Below are positions 42,175 to 50,352 of a stretch of 64,000 nt of DNA, piece after piece (within the stretch, counting starts at the first letter, position 1; each line of letters opens with the position of its first letter). The notes beneath the pieces are model-generated. The model made no database searches and was not told the origin of the DNA. It was given only the letters and a program-made list of their open reading frames with translations. This DNA comes from Ferrimonas gelatinilytica. GTDB lineage: Bacteria > Pseudomonadota > Gammaproteobacteria > Enterobacterales > Shewanellaceae. The stretch spans positions 1-64,000 of the forward strand of contig NZ_BAABLF010000012.1 of the NCBI RefSeq assembly GCF_039544205.1. Direction: 5' to 3'. A program made the translations under genes and the position numbers.

Positions 42175-43500
42175 ATGAGTTCCATCCAGGCCACCGCCAC
42201 CCCAGTGACCAGAAGCTCTGCCCTGGCACTGCTGCCGCTGATGATCTACCTCGCCCTGTTCGTGGGTGCCGGCGTCTATTTCCAGCTGCAGGGTACCGAG
42301 TTTGCGTTCTACCAGCTCTCCCCTGTGGTGGCGATCCTGCCGGCCATCATCCTGGCTCTGGCCCTGAGCAAGCAGCGCCTGAACGACGCCATCGAGACCT
42401 TCATGAAGGGGATCGGCAACCACAACATCATTGCCATGTGCCTGATCTACCTCCTTGCGGGCGCCTTTGCGGCGGTGGCCAAGGCCACCGGCGGGGTGGA
42501 CGCCACCGTGGCTCTGGGGCTCACCCTGATCCCCGCCTCCCTGCTGCTGCCTGGTCTGTTTCTCATCTGTGGCTTTATCGCCACCTCCATGGGCACCTCC
42601 ATGGGCACCATTGCCGCCGTTGCCCCTGTGGCACTGGGAATCGCCCAGCAGGCGGGGATCGAGCCGGCCCTGATGGCCGGTGTGGTGCTGTCCGGCGCCA
42701 TCTTCGGTGACAACCTCTCCATCATCTCCGACACCACCATCGCCGCCACCCGCACCCAGGGCGCCGAGATGAAGGACAAGTTCCGGGAGAACATCCGCCT
42801 GGCTGCCCCCGCCGCCCTGCTGGCCCTGCTGCTCTTTACCCTGGCCGGTTCCGGGCAGGCTGAGCTGGCGCCGCAGACGCTGGAGCTGACCAAAGTCCTG
42901 CCCTACCTGACCATCCTGGTGCTGGCGGTACTGGGCCTGAATGTCTTTTTGGTCCTCACCATCGGTATCCTGCTGGCGGGTCTGACCGGCATGATAGGTA
43001 CCGACTACAGCCTGATGACCTTCGGCCAAGATATCTACGCCGGCTTTAGCAACATGCAGGAGATCTTCCTGCTGTCGATGCTGGTGGGTGGCCTCGCTGC
43101 ACTGATGACCCAACAGGGGGGCCTCACCTGGCTGACCAAAAAGATCACCGCCCTGCTGGGTAAGCGCAGCAGCGCCGCCAGCACCCAGCTTGGGATCGGC
43201 GCCCTGGTGGCCAGCACCAACGCCTGCATCGCCAATAACACCGTGGCGATCATCGTCGCCGCCCCGGTGGCCAAGGAGCTGGCACAGCAGCATGGTGTCT
43301 CCCCGCGCCGCGCCGCCGCCACCCTGGACATCTTCGCCTGCATTATCCAGGGCCTGCTGCCCTACGGTGCCCAGGCGCTGCTGCTGGCCTCCACCTTCGC
43401 CCTTTCACCCTTTACCCTGGTGGGCTACGCCTGGTACTGCTTTATCCTGGCGGCCTTCGCCCTGGGCAGCATCGTCTGGCGCACCCGCCAAAAGGGCTGA
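42175..43500 (+). CDS. metT: NhaC-family transporter, probable methionine transporter MetT
   Basis: 441 residues with about 11 hydrophobic segments, for example LPLMIYLALFVGAGVYF, VVAILPAIILALALS and LIYLLAGAFAAVAK. Conserved FGDNLSIISDTTIAATRTQGAEMKD is diagnostic of the NhaC branch of Na+/H+ antiporters. Members of this branch called MetT were predicted as sodium-linked methionine importers in Shewanella and Vibrio relatives from MetJ control; the operator seen here supports that role over plain Na+/H+ exchange. Start set at MSSIQATATP with AAAGAGA upstream; the earlier ATG abuts a GGAG and cannot use it. A terminator follows. Confidence 0.8.
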   Translation: MSSIQATATPVTRSSALALLPLMIYLALFVGAGVYFQLQGTEFAFYQLSPVVAILPAIILALALSKQRLNDAIETFMKGIGNHNIIAMCLIYLLAGAFAAVAKATGGVDATVALGLTLIPASLLLPGLFLICGFIATSMGTSMGTIAAVAPVALGIAQQAGIEPALMAGVVLSGAIFGDNLSIISDTTIAATRTQGAEMKDKFRENIRLAAPAALLALLLFTLAGSGQAELAPQTLELTKVLPYLTILVLAVLGLNVFLVLTIGILLAGLTGMIGTDYSLMTFGQDIYAGFSNMQEIFLLSMLVGGLAALMTQQGGLTWLTKKITALLGKRSSAASTQLGIGALVASTNACIANNTVAIIVAAPVAKELAQQHGVSPRRAAATLDIFACIIQGLLPYGAQALLLASTFALSPFTLVGYAWYCFILAAFALGSIVWRTRQKG

Positions 43501-43512
43501 TCGCCCGACAAC

Positions 43513-43540
43513 AAAAAACGGCCCTTCGAGGGCCGTTTTT
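43513..43540 (+). terminator. metT terminator
   Basis: AAAAACGGCCC and GGGCCGTTTTT with a TTCGA centre and terminal T-run. Confidence 0.9.
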
Positions 43541-43782
43541 CGTCTAACGAACTGTTTTGAATTGTGCTTTACCCAACCGTTCGCGAGGACAACCTAGTGC
43601 AGTCGAGCACCAAGTTCTTAGGGACTGGGCTCTCGGCCCGAGTTCCTAAGAGCCGGAACAAAGCCTGAGGCTTCTGGGCTTACACGAAAGGGGAGCCTAT
43701 TTAGGATCAGCGATTGAGTCGATGAAGCTCACCGGACGACCGCATCACAGCCGATGCAGAGTTCAGACTCCTGCCTCCCCCC
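43541..43782. other. Intergenic region with a long imperfect stem-loop
   Basis: No gene seen. CTTAGGGACTGGGC (43617-43630) pairs with GCCCGAGTTCCTAAG with one bulged G and one G-T pair (to 43650). A second dyad, TCCTGCCTCCCC with GGGGAAGCAGGA (from about 43769), spans the stop codon of the leftward lipoprotein gene. Confidence 0.55.
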
Positions 43783-45096
43783 TTACAGGGGAAGCAGGAG
43801 GATCTGGTACTCGTAGCGATCGAAGAAGCTGGGATCATTCGGCTCGGACTTTCGGATCTCACTGCGATAGTCGTGCGCATTCAAGCCATTGTTGTAGCCG
43901 TAGAGGAATACCTCCAGCATTGGGGCGGAGAGCTGCTCAAGCGAGTGCATCACCGCATCCGGCAGCTCCAACGCCGGAACCGTCCCTTTCAGCGGAGCCT
44001 CCACCTGCCACATCGTGGGACCCGCCTGGTCATAAAGGGTCACCAGTGCCAAATTTTTTCCCGGACTGAAGTGCTTGAAATCGTAACTCGACGCCGCATC
44101 TTCGGTCATGCCCCGCAGCAGCTTGACCGATTCGTTCAGGAACGGGGAGGGATCCTCCGGCAGAACAATGGTGGCAGCCCCCTCTTCGATTCGCTCCCGC
44201 TCCAAATGAAAATAGGTGACCCCCCCGAACTCAGCAGCATCCAGGTAGTCATGCGAATAGGCGGACACCAGGCTGCGTGTGCTCGACCCGGGGAAGTAGT
44301 AGGGCTCTTTCCAGGTACGGCCATAATAACGATGGACCCGCTCCCCGTCGGCCGTGAGCCCGAAGGTCATGGTGTTGTAGTCCGGCACATTGACGGTCAA
44401 GGTGACCCGCTCGCCAACACCAGAGGCATCGGCAAACACCTCGGGAGCCAGCACCAAAGTCGGGTTGCTATCCCAATCCACCTCGATGAGCGTCGCCAGT
44501 ACCTCACCGGTGCTGTTTGCCCCATCCAGGACCAGATCGATGGGCTGCCACTGCCCTTCGCTCTGGCAGAGATTCAGTTGCTGCCTCTCCGACAGCCTCT
44601 GAGCTTGGGAGAAGATACCATTTTGGTAAGTGAGCCGAATTTCACTGTCCCAGTACTTTGAAACCAGGTCATTGGCTTCGATGGTGACATCCCGACAGTG
44701 GCACCCCGCCTTGGATGCCATGTTGGGGAAATAGCGCTCGATGGTGTCACCGGAGCGCCAGTCCACAAAGGTTTGCACCAGGGTTCCCGCGCTACCATCT
44801 TGGTCCGTCCCCTCGCCAATCAAACTGACATGCGCCCCGCCCTGCGGCCAGGAGAGGCTCAACTGCCCCTCTGAATCGGTTTTTGCCGTCGAGAGAATCC
44901 GGCCATCTAAGTGGTGGATCACCACCTCGGCGCCGGCCATTGGCGACTCGATACCGCAATAGTTGTAGCTCGTCGTTTCGACGTGGAGCACCCCTTCTGC
45001 CGGACCCGGATTCCCACTGTCACTCCCATCTGAAGAGCCCCCGCAACCGACCAGGGCCGTCGCCGCCAGCAATGCACTGTAAATTGTCTTATCCAT
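43783..45096 (-). CDS. Predicted lipoprotein of unknown function
   Basis: 437 residues. Lipobox LVGC (Cys18), then GGSSDGSDSGNPG, a flexible surface linker. Residues about 35-105 look like a carboxypeptidase-regulatory/Ig-like fold (AGAEVVIHHLDGRILSTAKT, DSEGQLSLSWPQGG). Four cysteines lie in the mid part, including GCHCRD. I recognise no catalytic motif. It is probably an outer membrane or surface protein of the organism's lineage. AAGGGA lies 8 bases before the ATG. Isolated between metT and fbp. Confidence 0.6.
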   Translation of the reverse strand: MDKTIYSALLAATALVGCGGSSDGSDSGNPGPAEGVLHVETTSYNYCGIESPMAGAEVVIHHLDGRILSTAKTDSEGQLSLSWPQGGAHVSLIGEGTDQDGSAGTLVQTFVDWRSGDTIERYFPNMASKAGCHCRDVTIEANDLVSKYWDSEIRLTYQNGIFSQAQRLSERQQLNLCQSEGQWQPIDLVLDGANSTGEVLATLIEVDWDSNPTLVLAPEVFADASGVGERVTLTVNVPDYNTMTFGLTADGERVHRYYGRTWKEPYYFPGSSTRSLVSAYSHDYLDAAEFGGVTYFHLERERIEEGAATIVLPEDPSPFLNESVKLLRGMTEDAASSYDFKHFSPGKNLALVTLYDQAGPTMWQVEAPLKGTVPALELPDAVMHSLEQLSAPMLEVFLYGYNNGLNAHDYRSEIRKSEPNDPSFFDRYEYQILLLPL

Positions 45097-45301
45097 GACT
45101 TGTTCCCTTATTGGCATCCAATTTTCCAAGACTCACCCATGCTACATCGCGTCAGACTTCAAGCCAATTTTGTTGCTCTGCTGTAATTCAGATGGTTATG
45201 AGTCGATTAGTTGCCTCAGGGCCAGGCTTGAGCGCTGCTTTTCCCCAGCGGTTTCGCTATCATTAGCCCGCCCTTGTGAACCACTTTAGGACCCTCCTCA
45301 T

Positions 45302-46267
45302 ATGCAAAGCCTGAGTCAATTCCTGACCGAGCGCGGCGTCGACCCGCAACTGCAACCTCTGCTTCAAGCCCTGGCCCAGTGTGGCGTCGAGATCAGCCAA
45401 CTGGTGCGCCGCGGTGCCCTGGCCGGGGTACTGGGCGCCACCGAAACGGAAAACGTGCAGGGAGAGACCCAGAAGAAGCTCGATGTGATCGCCAATGACC
45501 TGATCAAGCAGCGGCTGGCGGCAGAGCCTTCGGTCAAAGCGATGGCCTCTGAGGAGGAAGATCACACCGTGGACGCCCATGCCGACGGCCACTACCTGGT
45601 CAGCTTCGACCCGCTCGATGGCTCCTCCAATATCGACATCAACTCCCTGGTCGGCACCATCTTCTCCGTCCTGCCGGCGTCGGACCGTAAGGGCGAAGCC
45701 GCCTTCATGCAGCCGGGGATCAACCAGGTGGCCGCCTGTTATGTCCTCTACGGCCCGGCCACGGTGTTGGCCCTGACCACCGGGGAGGGCACCAGCCTGT
45801 TCAGCCTGGATCCGGATACCGGGGAGTTTCTGCTGGTGGAGGATGCTATGACCATCCCCGCAGAAACCAACGAATTTGCCATCAACGCCTCCAACCAGCG
45901 CTTCTGGCAACCGGCGATGCAGAGCTACATCGCCGATCTGCTGGCGGGCGACACCGGACCACGGGGTAAGAATTTCAACATGCGCTGGATCGCCGCCATG
46001 GTGGGCGACGTCCACCGCGTGCTGTGCCGGGGCGGGATCTTCACCTACCCGACCGACACCAAGAACCCGGCCAAGCCCTACAAACTGCGCCTGATGTATG
46101 AAGCCAACCCCATGGCAATGCTGGTGGAACAGGCCGGTGGCAGCGCTTCCACCGGCTACGAGCGGATCCTCACCCTGCAGCCGGAAGCGATCCACCAGCG
46201 GGTCGCGGTGATCCTCGGCTCCCGCGATGAAGTGGCCGCCTGCCTCGGCTACCACAGCCAGGCCTAA
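45302..46267 (+). CDS. fbp: Fructose-1,6-bisphosphatase class I
   Basis: 321 residues. Gluconeogenic hydrolysis of fructose 1,6-bisphosphate. Metal site FDPLDGSSNID (Asp103, Asp106), preceded by MASEEEDH; LYGPATVLALTTGEG; and the substrate-binding RWIAAMVGDVHRVLCRGGIF and KLRLMYEANPMAMLVEQAGG. The start codon follows AGGA weakly. Upstream of ppa but separated from it by a promoter-like region. Confidence 0.96.
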   Translation: MQSLSQFLTERGVDPQLQPLLQALAQCGVEISQLVRRGALAGVLGATETENVQGETQKKLDVIANDLIKQRLAAEPSVKAMASEEEDHTVDAHADGHYLVSFDPLDGSSNIDINSLVGTIFSVLPASDRKGEAAFMQPGINQVAACYVLYGPATVLALTTGEGTSLFSLDPDTGEFLLVEDAMTIPAETNEFAINASNQRFWQPAMQSYIADLLAGDTGPRGKNFNMRWIAAMVGDVHRVLCRGGIFTYPTDTKNPAKPYKLRLMYEANPMAMLVEQAGGSASTGYERILTLQPEAIHQRVAVILGSRDEVAACLGYHSQA

Positions 46268-46290
46268 GCGCCCACTTTTCGGCAAAACGT

Positions 46291-46324
46291 GCCCCTTATC
46301 ACGGGATAAGGGGCCATGTATACT
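46291..46324 (+). promoter_or_regulatory. ppa promoter overlapping an inverted repeat
   Basis: TTATCA (46296-46301), 17-base spacer, TATACT (46319-46324). GCCCCTTATC (46291-46300) and GATAAGGGGC form a 10-bp dyad across the -35 element, which may be an operator or the fbp transcript end. Confidence 0.45.
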
Positions 46325-46363
46325 TGCGGCACTTTCTTCCAGCTCAAATCAAGGAGTGGCTGC

Positions 46364-46894
46364 ATGAGTTTGAATCACGTCCCTGCGGGCAAGAGCTTGC
46401 CGGATGACATCTACGTCATCATCGAAATCCCCGCCAATCACGACCCCATCAAGTACGAAGTGGACAAGGACAGTGGCGCTCTGTTCGTGGACCGCCTGAT
46501 GAAGTCCCCCATGTTCTACCCGGCCAACTACGGCTATGTGAACCACACCCTCTCCCTGGATGGCGATCCCGTGGATGTGCTGGTTCCCACCCCCTTCCCG
46601 CTGCAACCCGGTTCCGTGATCCGCTGCCGCCCGGTCGGGGTGCTAAAGATGACCGACGAGTCCGGTGAGGATGCCAAGGTGATCGCCGTTCCCCACACCA
46701 AGCTGTCCCAGGAGTATGACCACATCCAGGACGTGAACGACCTGCCTGAGCTGCTCAAGGCGCAGATCAAGCAGTTCTTCGAGCGTTACAAGGAGCTCGA
46801 AAGCGGGAAGTGGGTGCAGGTGGACGGTTGGGATGACGCCGCCGCGGCTCGGGCGGAGATCCTCAGCTCCGCAGAGCGTTACGAGCAGAAGTAA
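46364..46894 (+). CDS. ppa: Inorganic pyrophosphatase
   Basis: 176 residues, exactly the E. coli length. Hydrolyses pyrophosphate from biosynthetic reactions; family I. The signature DGDPVD covers residues 66-71. It also has IPANHDPIKYEVDK, MFYPANYGYVNHTL and DVNDLPELLKAQIKQFF. Start chosen at MSLNHVPAG with AAGGAG 8 bases upstream. Confidence 0.97.
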   Translation: MSLNHVPAGKSLPDDIYVIIEIPANHDPIKYEVDKDSGALFVDRLMKSPMFYPANYGYVNHTLSLDGDPVDVLVPTPFPLQPGSVIRCRPVGVLKMTDESGEDAKVIAVPHTKLSQEYDHIQDVNDLPELLKAQIKQFFERYKELESGKWVQVDGWDDAAAARAEILSSAERYEQK

Positions 46895-46923
46895 CACTAC
46901 GTCGATACGCCTCGCCCGGTCTC

Positions 46924-48033
46924 CTAGTGGCGACGAAGCGCTACCAGCTTCTGCTGGTAGCGCTTTTTCTGATCTGATGGGGCCAGTTTCTCCGCTTCCT
47001 TGAGGTGGCGTTCACTGAGCCGGCGCTGGCCATTGCGGTAATAGGCCCGCGAGAGACCGAAGTGAAACTCGTGACGGTACTCCGCCAGCGCCAAAGCACG
47101 CTGAAACATCCGAACCGCGTCATCGAATTCGCCCGCCTGCAGCGCCTGCTCGCCCATGTCGAAATAGTAATAGGGATTGCGGATCCGCTTTAACTCCAGC
47201 CGGGCATGCACCGCCTGCCACTCCTGCAACCGCCCCTGGCTGGCGAGCAAAATGGCCAGGTTGTGCAGTGCATCCAGCTCCGACTCAGGCAGTTGGATGG
47301 CATAGCGATACACCTGCTCCGCCTCCCGCTCCATGCCATGACGCCGGTAAAGCACCCCCAGGGTATTCCATACCGCTGCGTAATCCGGGTGTTGCTGGTG
47401 AGCCATCTTCAGCAGCGCATAGGCCCGGTCTCGCTCCTCGGCGACCATCGCTTCCGCGGCCATGTTGTTGTAGTAGCGTGCCAGCAGCTCCGACGTTGAG
47501 AGCACTCGGATATCGTATCCGCGCAGTTGGTTACCAGGCAGGAAGTCGATGGTGGTGGCGTTACTGGAGAGCAGGATCCGGTCCGCTTTTCGACGAGGGG
47601 TGAGCCGCAGGTTGACGTGACCATTGATCAGGTAGAGTCCCCCTTGACGATCCCACACCGGCGGTGCCTCCACCAGTTGATACTGCACCTGCAGATCCAG
47701 CGCATCCGCCAGGGCGGTGGTCATCAAAACCAGTGACATGCAGTTGCCGGCCCCGGCCGCGAAGGTCTCGGCAGCGTTCCGCGTCCAGCGGCTATCGTAC
47801 TCCAGCCGCCCCTCCTCGAAGAGGTAATCCGCCAGAGCCTGTTGGGGGTTGTGGGATCGGGCCAGGGTCTGCACCAGTTGGTTCATGGCCGGTGAGCGCT
47901 CAAATACCTGTTGCGGCCTCGGAACCGAAACCGTCGGATCAAAGCCCTCGTCATGCCACAGTGCCGGGGGAGCGACCGGCACAGAGGTGGCACAGCCCGT
48001 GAGCAGGGCGATAGCAAACCATATCCAGCGCAT
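46924..48033 (-). CDS. TPR lipoprotein with transglutaminase-like region
   Basis: 369 residues. Lipobox LLTGC (Cys14). Residues about 60-175 resemble the transglutaminase-like fold of bacterial proteins: FAAGAGNCMSLVLMTTALADAL supplies a Cys in the right context and later a His (LINGHVNLRL) and Asp (TTIDFLP), a plausible catalytic triad. The C-terminal half has about four TPR repeats (DYAAVWNTLGVLYRRHG; PESELDALHNLAILLASQG). The role is unknown; a periplasmic protease, cross-linking or scaffold role is conceivable. Confidence 0.7.
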   Translation of the reverse strand: MRWIWFAIALLTGCATSVPVAPPALWHDEGFDPTVSVPRPQQVFERSPAMNQLVQTLARSHNPQQALADYLFEEGRLEYDSRWTRNAAETFAAGAGNCMSLVLMTTALADALDLQVQYQLVEAPPVWDRQGGLYLINGHVNLRLTPRRKADRILLSSNATTIDFLPGNQLRGYDIRVLSTSELLARYYNNMAAEAMVAEERDRAYALLKMAHQQHPDYAAVWNTLGVLYRRHGMEREAEQVYRYAIQLPESELDALHNLAILLASQGRLQEWQAVHARLELKRIRNPYYYFDMGEQALQAGEFDDAVRMFQRALALAEYRHEFHFGLSRAYYRNGQRRLSERHLKEAEKLAPSDQKKRYQQKLVALRRH

Positions 48034-48208
48034 ACTCCAAGCTTAGTCGCACACCAAGGTTTTGCGCCTGGCAGCGGGGATTCCGAACCTGTCCAGGCTG
48101 AGCCTTTTTGGAGGTTGCCACGCCAGCCGTCACTTACCCTCGCCGACACGGCGGTATTTGGGAGCCTATCGGCTAAGCTCAAGGCTCTACGATGGAAGGG
48201 GACATCCG

Positions 48209-48763
48209 ATGATCAAAGGGCTGAAAATCTTGCTCATAGTAATCACCGTGCTGGTGATTCTGGGCCTTGCCCTGCCCCGCGACTTTCGCGTTTATCGGGA
48301 AATCGAGATCGCCGCTCCGCCAGAATCGATCTACCCCTACCTCAACGAGCTGTTTCTCTGGCCCCTCTGGGCCCCCTGGAGTGACCCAAACACCCGCTTC
48401 ACTATTGGCACGCCCGCCAGCGGGATCGGCGCCCAGCAGAGTTGGGAGGATGACAGTGGAGGGGGACAGATGACGATCGTGGCCTCGGATCCCCGCTTCG
48501 GGATCCGCTACGAGATCCGCTACGGCAACAGTGCCAAAGTCTATCCGGCACAAGTGGGATTTCAACGGGTAGCCCCAGAGCAAACGCGGGTGTATTGGCA
48601 GATGGAGGGGGAGATCGACTCCCCCATAGTGGGGCCCTTCCTGGCCCTGTTGACGGGGACGATGATCGGCGACCCTTTCGAGCAGGGCCTGTCGAAACTG
48701 AAATGGCTGGTGGAGTCCCCCACCACAGAGACCCCAGAGACGCCGGCAGCCAGTGCGGAGTGA
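48209..48763 (+). CDS. SRPBCC-family membrane-anchored protein
   Basis: 184 residues. One N-terminal membrane segment (ILLIVITVLVILGLAL), then the polyketide cyclase/START-like fold: YREIEIAAPPESIYPYLNEL, WPLWAPWSDPNTRFTIG, and a C-terminal helix FEQGLSKLKWLVES. Such proteins bind a hydrophobic ligand in a helix-grip fold; the ligand here is unknown. The ATG has GGAAGGGGA upstream. Between the TPR lipoprotein and cobA. Confidence 0.8.
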   Translation: MIKGLKILLIVITVLVILGLALPRDFRVYREIEIAAPPESIYPYLNELFLWPLWAPWSDPNTRFTIGTPASGIGAQQSWEDDSGGGQMTIVASDPRFGIRYEIRYGNSAKVYPAQVGFQRVAPEQTRVYWQMEGEIDSPIVGPFLALLTGTMIGDPFEQGLSKLKWLVESPTTETPETPAASAE

Positions 48764-48794
48764 TCCTCACTCGCTCCCCCCTTCCTGGTCTCCG

Positions 48795-49622
48795 TTATAC
48801 CACCGCCCTGCGAATCTCATCCAGGCAGTCTGGGTCCCCAGGCTCGAACCAATCCAACTCCGGGGCCAGTCCCACCACCTCTCCGACGACAATGGCGGCA
48901 GGAGAGGGGAGCGTTTCACTGGCCGCCAGTTCCGCCAGGTTGGACAAAGTGCCGATGAGACGCTGCTGGCCCGGCTGGCTGGCCTGACCCACGATCGCCA
49001 CTGGGTAGTCAGGTGACATTCCTGCCTGCAGAAGGCCATCCCGGATGGACGCCGCCCGCTTTTGTCCCATGTAGATAACCAGGGTGTGGCCGCACGCCAC
49101 GTAGGGCCGCCAATCCTCTATCTCCGCGCCTCCCTTTCCACGCCCCGTGATCAAGGTAACCCCCTGCGAATGCGCCCTGTGGGTCAGGGGCATCGCCCCG
49201 TAGGCACTGCAGGCGCTGGCAGCCGTCACGCCGGGCACCACTCGATAGGGAACCCCGGCCCTTTTGAGCGCCATCATCTCCTCTCCAACTCGGGCGAACA
49301 TCATCGCGTCGCCCCCTTTCAGGCGCACCACGCGACGGCCGCTGACCGCCTTGGCCACCATCACACGCTCGATCTCCCGCTGGTCCATGCTATGGGTGCC
49401 ACACCGCTTACCCACCGGGATCCGTTCCACCCGCTCAGGCAGCAGAGCCAGGATCGCCTCGCTGACCAGCGCATCGTGCAGCACCACGTCCGCCTGTTGC
49501 AGGGCACTGTAGGCATGTAGGGTCAACAACCCCGGATCGCCCGGGCCGGCGCCCACCAGGACCACCGGCTCAGCCGCCGTGGTAGGCAGGTTCACCACAT
49601 CGGATAGAGAGAGTTTGGACAC
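48795..49622 (-). CDS. cobA: Uroporphyrinogen-III C-methyltransferase
   Basis: 275 residues. Methylates uroporphyrinogen III twice to precorrin-2 for siroheme and cobalamin. Motifs are GAGPGDPGLLTLHAYSAL, the SAM-binding RLKGGDAMMFARVGEE, VVPGVTAASACSAYGAMPLTH and YMGQKRA. GGDA replaces the usual GGDP of the second motif, a conservative oddity. It lacks the CysG dehydrogenase/ferrochelatase half, so it depends on separate enzymes. Confidence 0.93.
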   Translation of the reverse strand: MSKLSLSDVVNLPTTAAEPVVLVGAGPGDPGLLTLHAYSALQQADVVLHDALVSEAILALLPERVERIPVGKRCGTHSMDQREIERVMVAKAVSGRRVVRLKGGDAMMFARVGEEMMALKRAGVPYRVVPGVTAASACSAYGAMPLTHRAHSQGVTLITGRGKGGAEIEDWRPYVACGHTLVIYMGQKRAASIRDGLLQAGMSPDYPVAIVGQASQPGQQRLIGTLSNLAELAASETLPSPAAIVVGEVVGLAPELDWFEPGDPDCLDEIRRAVV

Positions 49623-49871
49623 TAAATGGCTCCTTTATTGACCAGAATCCCAGCATAGCGCCACGCTTATTCCTAACTAAATAGCCTTTGCCATGCACTT
49701 ATTCAGTTAGGCTATATACTGGCCCTCTCCCTCTCGCGGCGGTGAGAAAAGCGGCGCTTGGTCAAATTCCCCAAACTAAGCCTTGCGCAGCAACGTAAAA
49801 TCGATAAACTATGCCGCCGTTGCAGAGTGAATGGAGCCGCCGCTGGTGTGCCCTAAAAGGCTCTGCATTGT
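49623..49871. promoter_or_regulatory. cobA/tRNA-Pro intergenic control region
   Basis: Holds an inverted repeat with arms CCTAACTAAATAG (49672-49684) and CTTATTCAGTTAGG (49698-49711). A promoter-like pair for the tRNA-Pro genes, TTGCGC (49783-49788) and TAAACT (49805-49810) with a 16-base spacer, is followed by a GC-rich discriminator as in stringently controlled tRNA promoters. Confidence 0.45.
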
Positions 49872-49920
49872 CGGTCAATGGCGCAGCTTGGTAGCGCATC
49901 CTGATTCTTGGGATGAGTGG
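49872..49920 (+). pseudogene. tRNA-Pro relic (5' part only)
   Basis: CGGTCAATGGCGCAGCTTGG and the following TAGCGCATC closely match the 5' end and D arm of the tRNA-Pro genes downstream. The anticodon arm is wrong (9-base loop), and no T arm or acceptor 3' end follows. It looks like a broken tRNA-Pro copy. Confidence 0.55.
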
Positions 49921-49965
49921 ACCAGAGGCGACCCGCCTGTTACGGGACCGAATAACAGAACTTGT

Positions 49966-50042
<77 letters not shown>

Positions 50043-50049
50043 CCTTTAT

Positions 50050-50126
<77 letters not shown>

Positions 50127-50166
50127 CATCTCTTCTGCAGCCTTGCCGGGCTGGGAAACATCATCT

Positions 50167-50243
<77 letters not shown>

Positions 50244-50248
50244 CATAA

Positions 50249-50278
50249 GACAAAACCCACCTCTCGGTGGGTTTTGTC
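50249..50278 (+). terminator. tRNA-Pro cluster terminator
   Basis: GACAAAACCCACC-TCTC-GGTGGGTTTTGTC, a 13-bp perfect stem directly after the last tRNA. Confidence 0.85.
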
Positions 50279-50352
50279 GTTTCTGGGATTGGCATTTTGC
50301 GCACCGTGCACTGCAACAGGGCGCCGTGCTGAACGGCCCCCTTCGCTGAGCG

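Noticed and set aside
42088..43293. 401-codon leftward frame opposite metT, rich in Gly/Gln/His
   Set aside because: Shadow of a membrane protein gene; low-complexity composition.
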